This document shows positions 14,690 to 22,405 of a stretch of DNA of 53,600 nucleotides, one piece after another (within the stretch, counting starts at the first letter, position 1; each line of letters begins with the position of its first letter). Both the position numbers and the translations under genes were made by a program. The notes under the pieces were generated by a model. It saw nothing but the letters and a program-made list of their open reading frames with translations, did not search any database and was not told the DNA's origin. Where the stretch lies: the IMG/VR virus record IMGVR_UViG_3300014060_000001, positions 1 through 53,600 of that record; one strand, written 5' to 3'. The stretch comes from a virus.

Positions 14690-15658
14690 ATGTATGATAC
14701 TTCTAAAGTGATTAATATTACTAAAGATGACGTACTCAAAAAAACTTCACAATATGAAATTTACGCTACTTATTTAGGTTTTAAGCCTACAATAGGTGAA
14801 GTATACATTAGCCCATTTAGAAAGGATTCTAACCCTTCATTTGGCTTATATATGTCTAGAAAAAGCGGAAATATCATGTTTAAAGATTTAGGAACTGGTG
14901 AATCTGGAGACTGCTTTAAATTTGCAAGTCTTATAGAAAACGTATCAACTAAACAAATAATCAAAAATATTTACAAACAATATGTATCAAATAAAGTAAC
15001 AAGAAAACCAATCACTGTACCTATAAAAGAGTACAAAGATTTAGATATTGTAGTAGATGATATACCTTATACAGCTGAGGGTCTAGCTTTTTGGGCAGAC
15101 TTTGGTATTACAGAAAATACTTTAAAATTGTATAATGTAAAACAAATAAAAAAATTCTGGGTAAATGCGATTGAATACTGGACAGCTACCAAAACAAGTC
15201 CAATGTTTGCTTATTTTGTATACTCCAAAACTAAAATATACAGGCCTTATTATAAAAAGCAAAAGTTTTACACTAATTGCACTTCCATAGATATACAAGG
15301 ATGGGAACAATTAGATTACTCTAGGGATACAGTATATATTACAAAATCCACTAAGGATGTAATGTTACTACATGAACTTGGTTACTCTGCAATAGCTCCT
15401 AATGGAGAAGGACACGATATACCAGATAAAGTATTAAGTATACTTAGAGATAAATTTAAACGAATTGTTATTTTATATGACAGAGACTTGCCAGGTCTAA
15501 AAGCTAGTAGAAAATTATGGAGACTTAATAAAGATCTTGATTTTTTATTTATGCCTAGAAAGACTGAGAAAGACTTATCGGATTATTATAGAAAATACGG
15601 TAAAATTAAAACTCTCAAATTATTATCAGATTATGAAAACAAATCAAATAGAATTTAA
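14690..15658 (+). CDS. dnaG: DnaG-type primase, 322 aa
   Basis: The protein has the DnaG layout without the C-terminal helicase-binding domain. The N-terminal zinc-ribbon segment keeps the shape (SPFRKDSNPSFGLY, then KDLGTGESGDCFKF) but has lost most zinc-binding Cys. A middle segment leads to a Toprim domain near residues 215-285: YITKSTKDVMLLHELG, NGEG, and the D-x-D of ILYDRDLPGLKAS. Toprim proteins of this variant have K-S-x-K-D in place of the usual E-G-x-D. It should make RNA primers for the family A polymerase. It overlaps the next gene's start by 26 nt. Confidence 0.87.
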   Translation: MYDTSKVINITKDDVLKKTSQYEIYATYLGFKPTIGEVYISPFRKDSNPSFGLYMSRKSGNIMFKDLGTGESGDCFKFASLIENVSTKQIIKNIYKQYVSNKVTRKPITVPIKEYKDLDIVVDDIPYTAEGLAFWADFGITENTLKLYNVKQIKKFWVNAIEYWTATKTSPMFAYFVYSKTKIYRPYYKKQKFYTNCTSIDIQGWEQLDYSRDTVYITKSTKDVMLLHELGYSAIAPNGEGHDIPDKVLSILRDKFKRIVILYDRDLPGLKASRKLWRLNKDLDFLFMPRKTEKDLSDYYRKYGKIKTLKLLSDYENKSNRI

Positions 15659-16544
15659 ACCGATGATTGTACCTACTCTTAAAGGTATTGACAATCTAGA
15701 TAACATTCCAGATGAATTATTTCCATTGTATTATATGCCATTTTTTAAAGGTCTTCCTTTATATATTAAAGATGGACGTATAAAAGTAAATGGGACAAAT
15801 GAATTAGTTAAAAACTATGAATTAGGGAAGGAACTTAAATTTCTTAGGGACCTTACTCATAAAATAGGATTTGTAATACACCTCACATTTCAATATAAAA
15901 ACTTTAAAGGTAACAAACTTTATGAAGAGGTTTTAAATGAATATGGGCAATTACCTAAAGATTACAAATTACAATTTACAGATGTTGTAATTAAACATCC
16001 TAAAAGCTTAGTTAAAATGAAGCTAGACCCTAGAGATGCGAACATGTGGTTTATAGAAAATGCTCTTAAAAGAGAAAATAGTATAAAACCACATTGGTAT
16101 TTTAATAGAGCTTATATTGCACCTACTAATAAAGAATTGTATAATTATATTGAACCACGTTTAATATATGATAACGATATAGCAGGTGTAACTTTACACA
16201 AGCCTAAAAGTTCTTACCATTGTGGATTTGCAAATTCTGAAGTAGATATTATAAATATAGATTTACTAAGGGAAGAAGAGTTTACTATTATTAATTTAAA
16301 GTGTAAAGTATTACCTTATGGTAAAAAAGATAATGCTAGTATAGTAAGTGAACTTGTAATTTCTAAAGGCACTAGCATTTATATTTTAGATGTCTCTACT
16401 TTAGATATGCCCACTAGAAAATTAATGTGGGATAAAAGATCCCTTCTTTATAACAAACCTGCTATAATTGAAGTCTTAACTATTCCATCTTCAACGTCTC
16501 CAATATTTAAGCGTATTATTCGTTTAGGCGCAGAGATTAAATAA
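15633..16544 (+). CDS. DNA ligase-like protein without catalytic residues
   Basis: The 303-residue protein follows the ATP-dependent DNA ligase layout but has lost the chemistry. Residues 9-50 match the ligase start (KPMIVPTLKG, then FPLYYMPFFKGLPLYIKDGR), where motif I should read K-x-D-G-x-R. Phe37 replaces the nucleotidylated Lys, Lys39 the Asp, and Pro42 the Arg. Motif IV, normally E-G-V/I, is AGVTLHKPKSSY. The C-terminal OB-like domain is retained (KLMWDKRSLLYNKPAIIEV, IFKRIIRLG). The frame is intact, so it is probably a conserved pseudoenzyme that binds DNA or the replisome. I chose ATG 15633; the upstream extension lies within the primase gene. Confidence 0.6.
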   Translation: MKTNQIEFKPMIVPTLKGIDNLDNIPDELFPLYYMPFFKGLPLYIKDGRIKVNGTNELVKNYELGKELKFLRDLTHKIGFVIHLTFQYKNFKGNKLYEEVLNEYGQLPKDYKLQFTDVVIKHPKSLVKMKLDPRDANMWFIENALKRENSIKPHWYFNRAYIAPTNKELYNYIEPRLIYDNDIAGVTLHKPKSSYHCGFANSEVDIINIDLLREEEFTIINLKCKVLPYGKKDNASIVSELVISKGTSIYILDVSTLDMPTRKLMWDKRSLLYNKPAIIEVLTIPSSTSPIFKRIIRLGAEIK

Positions 16545-16550
16545 AAATAT

Positions 16551-16609
16551 AATACGGTTAGTGGTATAAAAGTCCGCTTTTAACAGGTGCTAAATCTGGC
16601 CGTATTTTT
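16551..16609 (+). terminator. Long-range stem terminator
   Basis: AATACGG (16551-16557) pairs with CCGTATT (16600-16606), followed by TTT. Inside are TTAG/CTAA and the small hairpin AAAAG-TCCG-CTTTT. It has the same plan as the terminator at 5441: an outer GC-containing stem with a folded interior. It ends the primase/ligase-like transcript. Confidence 0.65.
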
Positions 16610-16621
16610 AAATTAAGTATA

Positions 16622-17122
16622 ATGAGACCAACAAAAAGAATTGACAAGTTCTTTGAACACAATATTATAGACCGTTTACATGATGATGACGTGTTCTCAA
16701 ACGAAGAATTTAAGAATATAGCTGAAAACTTTGATAAGTTCAAAGAGTATTGGTATGCTAATCCAGATCAAAGATTTGGGCAGGTACTCATCAATCTAAG
16801 CTTAATTGAAGACAGTACTTTATTTTACAAAGAAGATTTAGATGTACTAATGCAGTATGAAGTGTATTTAGGCGACATCGTAGAATGGAAATCTTATTAC
16901 GATAAGAATGAAAAACTATTAGATAAGCCTATTACTAGATTTATTAAAGATTTAGATACAAGTTATTTACATGCAATTAAGAGATTTTCTTATAAGCATA
17001 TGAAAGATCTTCCTTCTGTAATTAAATATTGTATAGACCAAGAAATTGAAATAAGGAACGAAGAAGAAAAGATGCTTAAAATACTGAGAGCAAAATTTCC
17101 TGAACATTTTGAAGAATTATAA
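16622..17122 (+). CDS. Hypothetical protein, DUF1040-like, 166 aa
   Basis: The N-terminal third carries the pattern RPTKRI, then W-x-x-N-PDQRFGQVLINLSLI, which resembles small phage and bacterial proteins of the DUF1040 kind (R-x-x-R-I, then PDxRxGQLxxN). The remainder is helical and acidic. No catalytic residues are evident. It opens the operon of nuclease genes after the terminator at 16551 and is followed by the next gene after 2 nt. Confidence 0.65.
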   Translation: MRPTKRIDKFFEHNIIDRLHDDDVFSNEEFKNIAENFDKFKEYWYANPDQRFGQVLINLSLIEDSTLFYKEDLDVLMQYEVYLGDIVEWKSYYDKNEKLLDKPITRFIKDLDTSYLHAIKRFSYKHMKDLPSVIKYCIDQEIEIRNEEEKMLKILRAKFPEHFEEL

Positions 17123-17124
17123 TT

Positions 17125-17547
17125 ATGATTAAAAGGACTAAAAAGTCCGCTAATGCTAAAGTTAGAAACGCTACGCCAAATATAGTAGACGGGATTAGAT
17201 TTTTAAGTAAATTAGAATCTTATTGCTATAAAGCTTTAAAAGAAGCTGGTATTGAAGCAGAATATGAACCTCATAGCTATATCTTATTAGAACCTTTCAA
17301 ATACAATGGAGAATCAATACGTAAAATGTCGTACAAACCAGACTTTGTAGGAGATGGATTTATTATAGAATGTAAAGGGATGATGACTGAGACATTTCCA
17401 TTAAGATGGAAGATGTTCAAGTGGTATCTATTTCGTAATAATATTGAAGTAGACTTATACTTGCCAAGGAATCAGAAGCAAGTTAATGAAGTTATACAAA
17501 AAATTAAGGATAAAATAAATGGAAGACAAGAACTATTACCAACGTAA
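17125..17547 (+). CDS. DUF1064-type PD-(D/E)XK nuclease, 140 aa
   Basis: The start region FLSKLESYCYKALKEAGIEAEY has the conserved S-K-L-E of DUF1064 and Holliday-junction-type nucleases. The catalytic core is P-D73-F, then E82-C-K84 (YKPDFVGDGFIIECKG), the PD-(D/E)XK metal site. These small phage enzymes cut branched or Holliday-junction DNA and help remove recombination intermediates before packaging. The gene overlaps the downstream exonuclease gene by 29 nt, so the two nucleases are coupled. Family is well supported; exact substrate is inferred. Confidence 0.82.
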   Translation: MIKRTKKSANAKVRNATPNIVDGIRFLSKLESYCYKALKEAGIEAEYEPHSYILLEPFKYNGESIRKMSYKPDFVGDGFIIECKGMMTETFPLRWKMFKWYLFRNNIEVDLYLPRNQKQVNEVIQKIKDKINGRQELLPT

Positions 17548-18469
17548 AGGATACGTATCAAATAGCGCTCTAAACTGTCTCTTAAAATCTCCAGCAACTT
17601 TCAAAAAATATATAGACGGACTATTAGAAGAAGAATCTAAAGACTATTTTAGATTTGGACAATTAGTACATCTTAGGATATTAGAACCTAAAGAATTTGA
17701 TGATACAGTACTAGTATATGACTATACAGTACCTAAATCCCCTCAGCAGAAATCTTTTGTAGAAGATGTTTACAATGTATATGATGAAGATACTTTATCA
17801 GATATACTTACACAAAGTTATAAGCAAAATTACGCAACTAAAGAATCTGATGATAAGATACTTGATAAAGCCACGGTACTTTACGCTACTCTTAAATCAT
17901 ATGCAACCTTTCTTAGAATTAAGGATGTTAAAACTATAATCTCAACAAAGGAATTTGAAAAGATTAAAGATATGGAGTTAAGCTGTAGAAATCATAAAGT
18001 AGCTAAACACTTGCTATTTGATTTACCGCATCCTCTAGCTAAAGAGAATGAAGACTCTTATAATGAGTTTGAAATATTATGGGAATACAATGGAGTTAAG
18101 TGTAAAAGCTTGGTGGATAGAGTAGTTGTAGACCATACTAATAAAATAATTAAACTTATAGATTTTAAAACTACTGCTAAATTACATTCTTTTAACGAAT
18201 CGTATAAAAACTTTGGATATGATAGACAATTAGCATTTTATACTAAAGCCTTAGCACATAAATTAAATCTAGAAGACTACACGTTTGAACATTATATTGT
18301 TGCATGTGATACAATTACACATGAGACTAAAGTTTTTAAAATCGACAGCATACAAGATGCTACTGAAGAAATTGAGAAACTACTAGACAGAGCTAAATGG
18401 CATATAGATAATAACCAGTATGAGCATAGTATGGAATACTATACTAAAGATGGATACGAAACACTCTAG
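17519..18469 (+). CDS. PD-(D/E)XK exonuclease (RecE/RecB-like), 316 aa
   Basis: The N-terminal segment has the pattern YVSNSALNCLLKSPATF and FGQLVHLRILEP, typical of RecE-type phage exonucleases (VD13/DUF3799 group). The catalytic core is D200 (KSLVDRVVVD) followed by D215-x-K217 (LIDFKTT), then the motif IV-like DRQLAFYTKAL. It should resect double-stranded DNA ends to make 3' tails for annealing by the Sak4-like ATPase with SSB. Its start overlaps the upstream nuclease by 29 nt. Class is secure; direction of digestion is not. Confidence 0.85.
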   Translation: MEDKNYYQRKGYVSNSALNCLLKSPATFKKYIDGLLEEESKDYFRFGQLVHLRILEPKEFDDTVLVYDYTVPKSPQQKSFVEDVYNVYDEDTLSDILTQSYKQNYATKESDDKILDKATVLYATLKSYATFLRIKDVKTIISTKEFEKIKDMELSCRNHKVAKHLLFDLPHPLAKENEDSYNEFEILWEYNGVKCKSLVDRVVVDHTNKIIKLIDFKTTAKLHSFNESYKNFGYDRQLAFYTKALAHKLNLEDYTFEHYIVACDTITHETKVFKIDSIQDATEEIEKLLDRAKWHIDNNQYEHSMEYYTKDGYETL

Positions 18470-18851
18470 AACTAATACTACATTATTTTTATTACCATTA
18501 CTTGGAGATAGTAGAGATTATTTAACTAATCATAATAATTGGTTTATTAATTCATATTTAAAAGATGATTGTATAGTACTAATTTACAGTTATAACTCTG
18601 TAGAGGTACTAGAATACAAAATGCTTACCCCTGATGTAAAAGAAACTATCAAATATTTCACAGAGGGCTGTTACAGTCAAATACCAGGTAAACACAAACA
18701 GACAATACTTAAATTTTGGGACGCTAAAAAAGGCTCAAAATTACATAACATACTCTACCCTGAATATTTTCATATGGAGAATTATGGTAGACCAATAAAG
18801 GCTGAAATATGGCCTAAACCTAACATGGAATTAGAAACTTATAAACCTTAA
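18450..18851 (+). CDS. Hypothetical protein, 133 aa
   Basis: I do not recognise this protein. I chose ATG 18450 (MDTKHSRTNTTLFLLPLLG), which overlaps the exonuclease gene by 20 nt; the ATG at 18420 would overlap by 50 nt. It has a hydrophobic N-terminal strand (LFLLPLLG), several aromatic residues and a Pro-rich end (EIWPKPNMELETYKP). It follows the exonuclease and precedes a protein with an SSB-like tip, so it may belong to the recombination module. Confidence 0.55.
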   Translation: MDTKHSRTNTTLFLLPLLGDSRDYLTNHNNWFINSYLKDDCIVLIYSYNSVEVLEYKMLTPDVKETIKYFTEGCYSQIPGKHKQTILKFWDAKKGSKLHNILYPEYFHMENYGRPIKAEIWPKPNMELETYKP

Positions 18852-18854
18852 GAA

Positions 18855-19508
18855 ATGAACCCTTTCACAATAAATTTAATAAATAGGCTTCTTAGTCAAT
18901 TCAGTTTAGTGTGGGAAAATGAAGTATTATACTATGTACACCAATTACAACATGATGTTGTAAAAGTAGAAGTATCTCCTGACCCTGATGACGTATTAAA
19001 TTTATTAGGGCTTCCATCAGATATAGGTTACAATATAATATACGATTCCCACCTTATTGCAAGTAGCAGGTACTTTAATTGGAAAGTACTTAAAAAGAAC
19101 AAAGACGAAATAAGGCCATTTTTAGCCTTTTTAAAGGACTATAACTATAAAACTAGTACTTATACCAGAAATGGTATTAACGTCATTAAAACGCTTAAAA
19201 AGCACCTTAATTTGGATATTACATCTCTTATTAACTCCGTAGTACCTGAAGATTACGATTTTAAAGAAATCAGGAATAAATACAATGGCAAATTAGTAAA
19301 TAGATGGATAAAAGAAAATGAATGTAACGAAGTATTTTGGGTAGTAGATAAGGAATTTAAATCCTACATTATGAAATATAATGAAAGTAACTTTGACTAT
19401 TACCTATACAATACTTCAGCTAAACACATACGGATAGATTTTATAGATTTCATATTATTTAGAAAAGCGTTTTCAGAACAGTTAGAAAATCTAGATTTAC
19501 CTTTTTAG
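18855..19508 (+). CDS. Hypothetical protein with SSB-like tip, 217 aa
   Basis: No family is recognised. The protein is mixed alpha/beta, aromatic-rich, and has no catalytic signature. It ends in LENLDLPF, close to the DDLPF tip of the SSB encoded at 13927 and to the acidic-Pro-Phe tips of bacterial SSBs that recruit replication and repair enzymes. This may mean that it docks on the same partners. The gap to the preceding gene is 3 nt and to the next is 3 nt, so it is part of the operon. Confidence 0.65.
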   Translation: MNPFTINLINRLLSQFSLVWENEVLYYVHQLQHDVVKVEVSPDPDDVLNLLGLPSDIGYNIIYDSHLIASSRYFNWKVLKKNKDEIRPFLAFLKDYNYKTSTYTRNGINVIKTLKKHLNLDITSLINSVVPEDYDFKEIRNKYNGKLVNRWIKENECNEVFWVVDKEFKSYIMKYNESNFDYYLYNTSAKHIRIDFIDFILFRKAFSEQLENLDLPF

Positions 19509-19511
19509 ACT

Positions 19512-19676
19512 ATGAAGACAGAATTTAAATCTATTAAAATAGGTAAGGACTTTAAGTTATATAATGACAGTCCCATTACCTACACAAAGAAAACTAAGAA
19601 TGATGCTAAATGCAAGGATGCAGAATACGGCATCATACTAGCAATTGATCAAGTTGTTTTTGCACAAGACAAATGA
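19512..19676 (+). CDS. Small hypothetical protein, 54 aa
   Basis: This is an ATG-initiated frame of 54 codons ending in TGA, starting 3 nt after the preceding stop and immediately followed by the terminator at 19684. The sequence (FKSIKIGKDFKLYNDSPITY, then a Lys/Asp-rich middle and LAIDQVVFAQDK) looks like the short one-domain beta proteins common in phages, in which a small sheet is built around the G-x-x-F segment. Function is unknown. It was short enough to be missed by ordinary ORF thresholds. Confidence 0.6.
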   Translation: MKTEFKSIKIGKDFKLYNDSPITYTKKTKNDAKCKDAEYGIILAIDQVVFAQDK

Positions 19677-19683
19677 TTACCCA

Positions 19684-19717
19684 AAGCCTCAGCTATTAAA
19701 TTAGTTGGGGCTTTTTT
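19684..19717 (+). terminator. Intrinsic terminator
   Basis: AAGCCTCA (19684-19691) pairs with TGGGGCTT (19706-19713, one G-U pair), followed by a continuous T run to 19717. It closes the nuclease operon. The next gene's true start (ATG 19735) lies just downstream. Confidence 0.85.
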
Positions 19718-19734
19718 ATTTAAACACTATTACT

Positions 19735-20721
19735 ATGTTTAGAGTATCAGATACAAATGAGTACACCATAATGGGTGTAAAAGAAAAAAACATAAGTACA
19801 ACTTTACCAGCAGGACTATATTCTTACAAAAGAGTATCTATAGGATTTTCAATAAATGAAGAACTTAAAAGAATTGAAAGATACAAGGATTCAAGAAGAC
19901 CTAAATCTGGAATCTTTCAAGAAGCAGTTGAATATTTTGATAAATTCTTTGACGAAGACTATAAAACAATTCGTAAAGAAATGAAAATGTTTAACAAGCT
20001 GAACGTTATTTTTAATGGGGTCCCAGGTTCTGGAAAAACTCATATAGCATGCACTTTAGCTGAAGAATACGTAGCTAAATATGATGCAATTGGTCTAGTA
20101 ATAGACAATATTAATAACGTAGATTTTGGTAAACTTATTGACGATATTCGTATTAACGATAGAGATCCTAACAGGCTTATTGTTATTGTTCTTGACGAAC
20201 TTGAAAAAAATGGGTATAATAACTTGACTAATTCACGCTTTTTAGGTTATTTAGATGGGGCAGAGTCTAGGGAAAATGTAATCACTATTGCTACTTCCAA
20301 TGACATTTCTTCTTTGCCTGGTTTCTTAATCAATAGAAAAGGTAGATTTGAAAAAAAATGGGATTTCTCTTTTAAGGATTCACCTGATACTATACGAGAA
20401 ACTTCTATTACTTTAAACCCTTCTTTAGAAGATAAAAAGGAATTACTAGATAATATAGTGACTAACTGTATTAGTTTAGAAATTGAAACTGTAGACGATC
20501 TTAGATTTCTTATCTTAGAAACTATTTTTGAATTTAATAAGACAGGTAATTTAAATACAGACATTGAAAAAGAAGTTAAAGAAAACAAAAAAGAATTATC
20601 TATACCTGAGAAAATAAAGAAGTTTACTAAAGATTACAATGAAAAGCTTCAACATTCTTTTTGTTTAGATGTGGAAGAAATACAAGATCTAGAAGACTCT
20701 ATTATAACATCCTTACAATAA
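19735..20721 (+). CDS. AAA+ family ATPase, 328 aa
   Basis: The AAA+ core lies at residues 90-240. Walker A is G95-VPGSGKT, Walker B is VIVLD154-E155, sensor 1 is TIATSND, and the arginine-finger/box VII segment is RKGRFEKKWDF. The N-terminal 85 residues (YSYKRVSIGFSINEELKRIE) are family-specific, and the C-terminal region is helical and charged. Such a single AAA+ module in a phage replication arm could act as a DNA-remodelling or protein-unfolding motor. I chose ATG 19735, because the upstream in-frame start lies inside the terminator. The substrate is not evident. Confidence 0.82.
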   Translation: MFRVSDTNEYTIMGVKEKNISTTLPAGLYSYKRVSIGFSINEELKRIERYKDSRRPKSGIFQEAVEYFDKFFDEDYKTIRKEMKMFNKLNVIFNGVPGSGKTHIACTLAEEYVAKYDAIGLVIDNINNVDFGKLIDDIRINDRDPNRLIVIVLDELEKNGYNNLTNSRFLGYLDGAESRENVITIATSNDISSLPGFLINRKGRFEKKWDFSFKDSPDTIRETSITLNPSLEDKKELLDNIVTNCISLEIETVDDLRFLILETIFEFNKTGNLNTDIEKEVKENKKELSIPEKIKKFTKDYNEKLQHSFCLDVEEIQDLEDSIITSLQ

Positions 20722-20731
20722 AATATACATT

Positions 20732-21418
20732 ATGATTAAAGTAAATAAAGAAGTAGTCGGACAGGCTACAGAGTCTAAAACAGCTGAAGCTGTACTTAAT
20801 ACATCTTTACAATTTTCTAAATCTTTAGACAAAGTTAATGAGAAGCGTATTGGAGATGTAGAAAGATATACAGAAGAGATTACAGATCTTAAAGTTGAAA
20901 ACACTATTCTTAAGAATCAGGTTGAAAATCTTAGAGTTGAATCTGATAAGATTTTAATAGGCAATGCTGACCCTTTTCGCTCGACTACGTTTATTAAACG
21001 AGATCTGAATGACAGTCGTGTAAAAGATTTATTAGACAAGTCTCTTACAGATGAAATTAAAGAACTGAAAGATAAACTAATTGCAAAACAAAATTATTTA
21101 GAAATAGTTGAAGGAGAAAACAGAAGCCTTAACAATTTAAGTAAAATAGCAGAATTTAAACATAAGGAAAAAGAAGATGAAAGTTTAAGATTCTTTGAAA
21201 ATAAATTACGTAAGAAAGAACTTGAAATTCTTAATTTTAAACAGACTTATGAGTCTGAAATTGCCAATTTACGTACAGCGGCTGGTATTGCTAACAAAGC
21301 TTTAACTAGATTTAAAAACCAAGTTAATACAAGTTGGTTATTACGTGTATTCAATAAAAACCTAAATGAGCTTAAACCTCTTTTAAACAATATTGATGTA
21401 GTAGCTTACCGAGTATAG
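20732..21418 (+). CDS. Coiled-coil protein, 228 aa
   Basis: The protein is dominated by long heptad-like helices (VERYTEEITDLKVENTILKN, and residues 100-190 with KELKDKLIAKQNYLEIVEG). There is no membrane segment or catalytic motif. It lies 10 nt downstream of the AAA+ gene and may be its structural partner or adaptor. The C-terminal 40 residues are less charged and may form a small globular tip. Confidence 0.7.
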   Translation: MIKVNKEVVGQATESKTAEAVLNTSLQFSKSLDKVNEKRIGDVERYTEEITDLKVENTILKNQVENLRVESDKILIGNADPFRSTTFIKRDLNDSRVKDLLDKSLTDEIKELKDKLIAKQNYLEIVEGENRSLNNLSKIAEFKHKEKEDESLRFFENKLRKKELEILNFKQTYESEIANLRTAAGIANKALTRFKNQVNTSWLLRVFNKNLNELKPLLNNIDVVAYRV

Positions 21419-21423
21419 TAAAT

Positions 21424-21458
21424 AAAAAAAGCAGTGTGGATTGAACCCTACACTGCTT
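21424..21458 (-). terminator. Minus-strand terminator inside the left arm
   Basis: AAGCAGTGT (21429-21437) pairs with ACACTGCTT (21450-21458). On the minus strand the hairpin is followed by a run of at least seven T residues (complement of 21424-21430), a good intrinsic terminator for leftward transcription. On the plus strand the sequence after it has no T run. It would stop late transcripts that read through the terminator at 22311. Confidence 0.7.
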
Positions 21459-21511
21459 ACTAAGTCCTACAGAGACTATTTAATAATTACTAACATTTTG
21501 AATTTTACAGT

Positions 21512-22195
21512 ATGAATACCAACTTAAAACAATTACAGCAATATAAAGGGTCTAAGAAAGAATTCGCATTTTTGAAACCCGTAACTGAATACATCGCAGA
21601 ACATTATGGTGAAATTCAGGATGACCTAAGTATTTCTAACATGCAAGAAATTCTTGAAGAAATTCAAGGTATTAACACTGAGTATAACGAAGTATTTGTA
21701 CATTACAGTACTCCAGAAACTATTTATTTTTTTAGTAAATATGGTTTACACCTTTACAAAAAAGAAACAGATAAAGAGGGGGTAGATAATACACTTTTTA
21801 ATTGTTCACGGAGCGTTAAATATGTCTCTATATCTAATTTATACTATATTGCAGATTTTAATCTGTATGAAGAGTATTTAGAAGAACAAAGACAAGAAAG
21901 AGTTAAAGAAAGTATACAGTACCATTTAGATGTCGCTAAAAAACGACAAGAAGAAGAAGATAAATTACAACTAAAGATCGTAGAGGATAAACGTCTACGT
22001 GCTAAATATGGCTTGAAACTAAATGAGGATACTAATAAAGCTAAAGCATTAGAAACTATTTTAGAATCTACTGATAAAGCTGCTCAGTATAAAGCCTTTA
22101 GTGAACTTCAAAATTCTAGAATTGACGAAAATTATATACGTGAAATAGCTAATGAAGAAGCTGAAGATGTGTATAGCGAACGTAACAATTGGTAG
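21512..22195 (+). CDS. Hypothetical protein, 227 aa
   Basis: This is the last gene of the left arm. It is acidic and mostly helical, with long charged helices near the C-terminus (residues 125-180) and an N-terminal domain containing aromatic residues (YFFSKYGLHLYKK). No family is recognised. It is isolated between the minus-strand terminator at 21424 and the 16-bp inverted repeat at 22214, so it probably has its own promoter or relies on readthrough from the AAA+ operon. Confidence 0.7.
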   Translation: MNTNLKQLQQYKGSKKEFAFLKPVTEYIAEHYGEIQDDLSISNMQEILEEIQGINTEYNEVFVHYSTPETIYFFSKYGLHLYKKETDKEGVDNTLFNCSRSVKYVSISNLYYIADFNLYEEYLEEQRQERVKESIQYHLDVAKKRQEEEDKLQLKIVEDKRLRAKYGLKLNEDTNKAKALETILESTDKAAQYKAFSELQNSRIDENYIREIANEEAEDVYSERNNW

Positions 22196-22213
22196 AACTT
22201 GATTTAAGGCTAT

Positions 22214-22295
22214 TTTAAGCCCATTTAAGCGCCTTTAACGTTCGTATGGTACATTGTATCCGCTGTCGTCTGTTAATGTCTTAAATGGGCTTAAA
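22214..22295. repeat. 16-bp inverted repeat
   Basis: TTTAAGCCCATTTAAG (22214-22229) is perfectly complementary to CTTAAATGGGCTTAAA (22280-22295), with a 50-base spacer. Transcribed, it makes a long stem below a large loop, but no T run follows. It could protect the 3' end of the last left-arm transcript or be a DNA-level recognition site. Confidence 0.75.
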
Positions 22296-22310
22296 TTGAA
22301 TATAATAGAA

Positions 22311-22354
22311 AAAGGGGCAGTACTCAATTAAGAATACTGCCCCTTTACTTTTTT
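22311..22354. terminator. Bidirectional intrinsic terminator
   Basis: AAAGGGGCAGTA (22311-22322) pairs perfectly over 12 bp with TACTGCCCCTTT (22335-22346). T tracts follow on both strands: TTTTTT at 22349-22354 on plus, and the complement of GAAAAAA upstream on minus. It should end transcripts from both arms. Confidence 0.88.
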
Positions 22355-22375
22355 ACACTATAAGGTACAACCTCA

Positions 22376-22405
22376 AGTATATATACTATTATTAGTATGC
22401 ATACT
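22376..22405. repeat. Paired 12-bp palindromes
   Basis: AGTATATATACT (22376-22387) and AGTATGCATACT (22394-22405) are each perfect 12-bp palindromes, differ only at the two central bases, and are separated by ATTATT. AAGGTA upstream and TACCTT downstream extend the symmetry. The layout is that of two half-turn-spaced operator sites or an origin-type element. Confidence 0.7.

Noticed and set aside
19705-19734. Extended start of the AAA+ gene at 19705
   Set aside because: These codons lie inside the intrinsic terminator at 19684-19717, so ATG 19735 is preferred.
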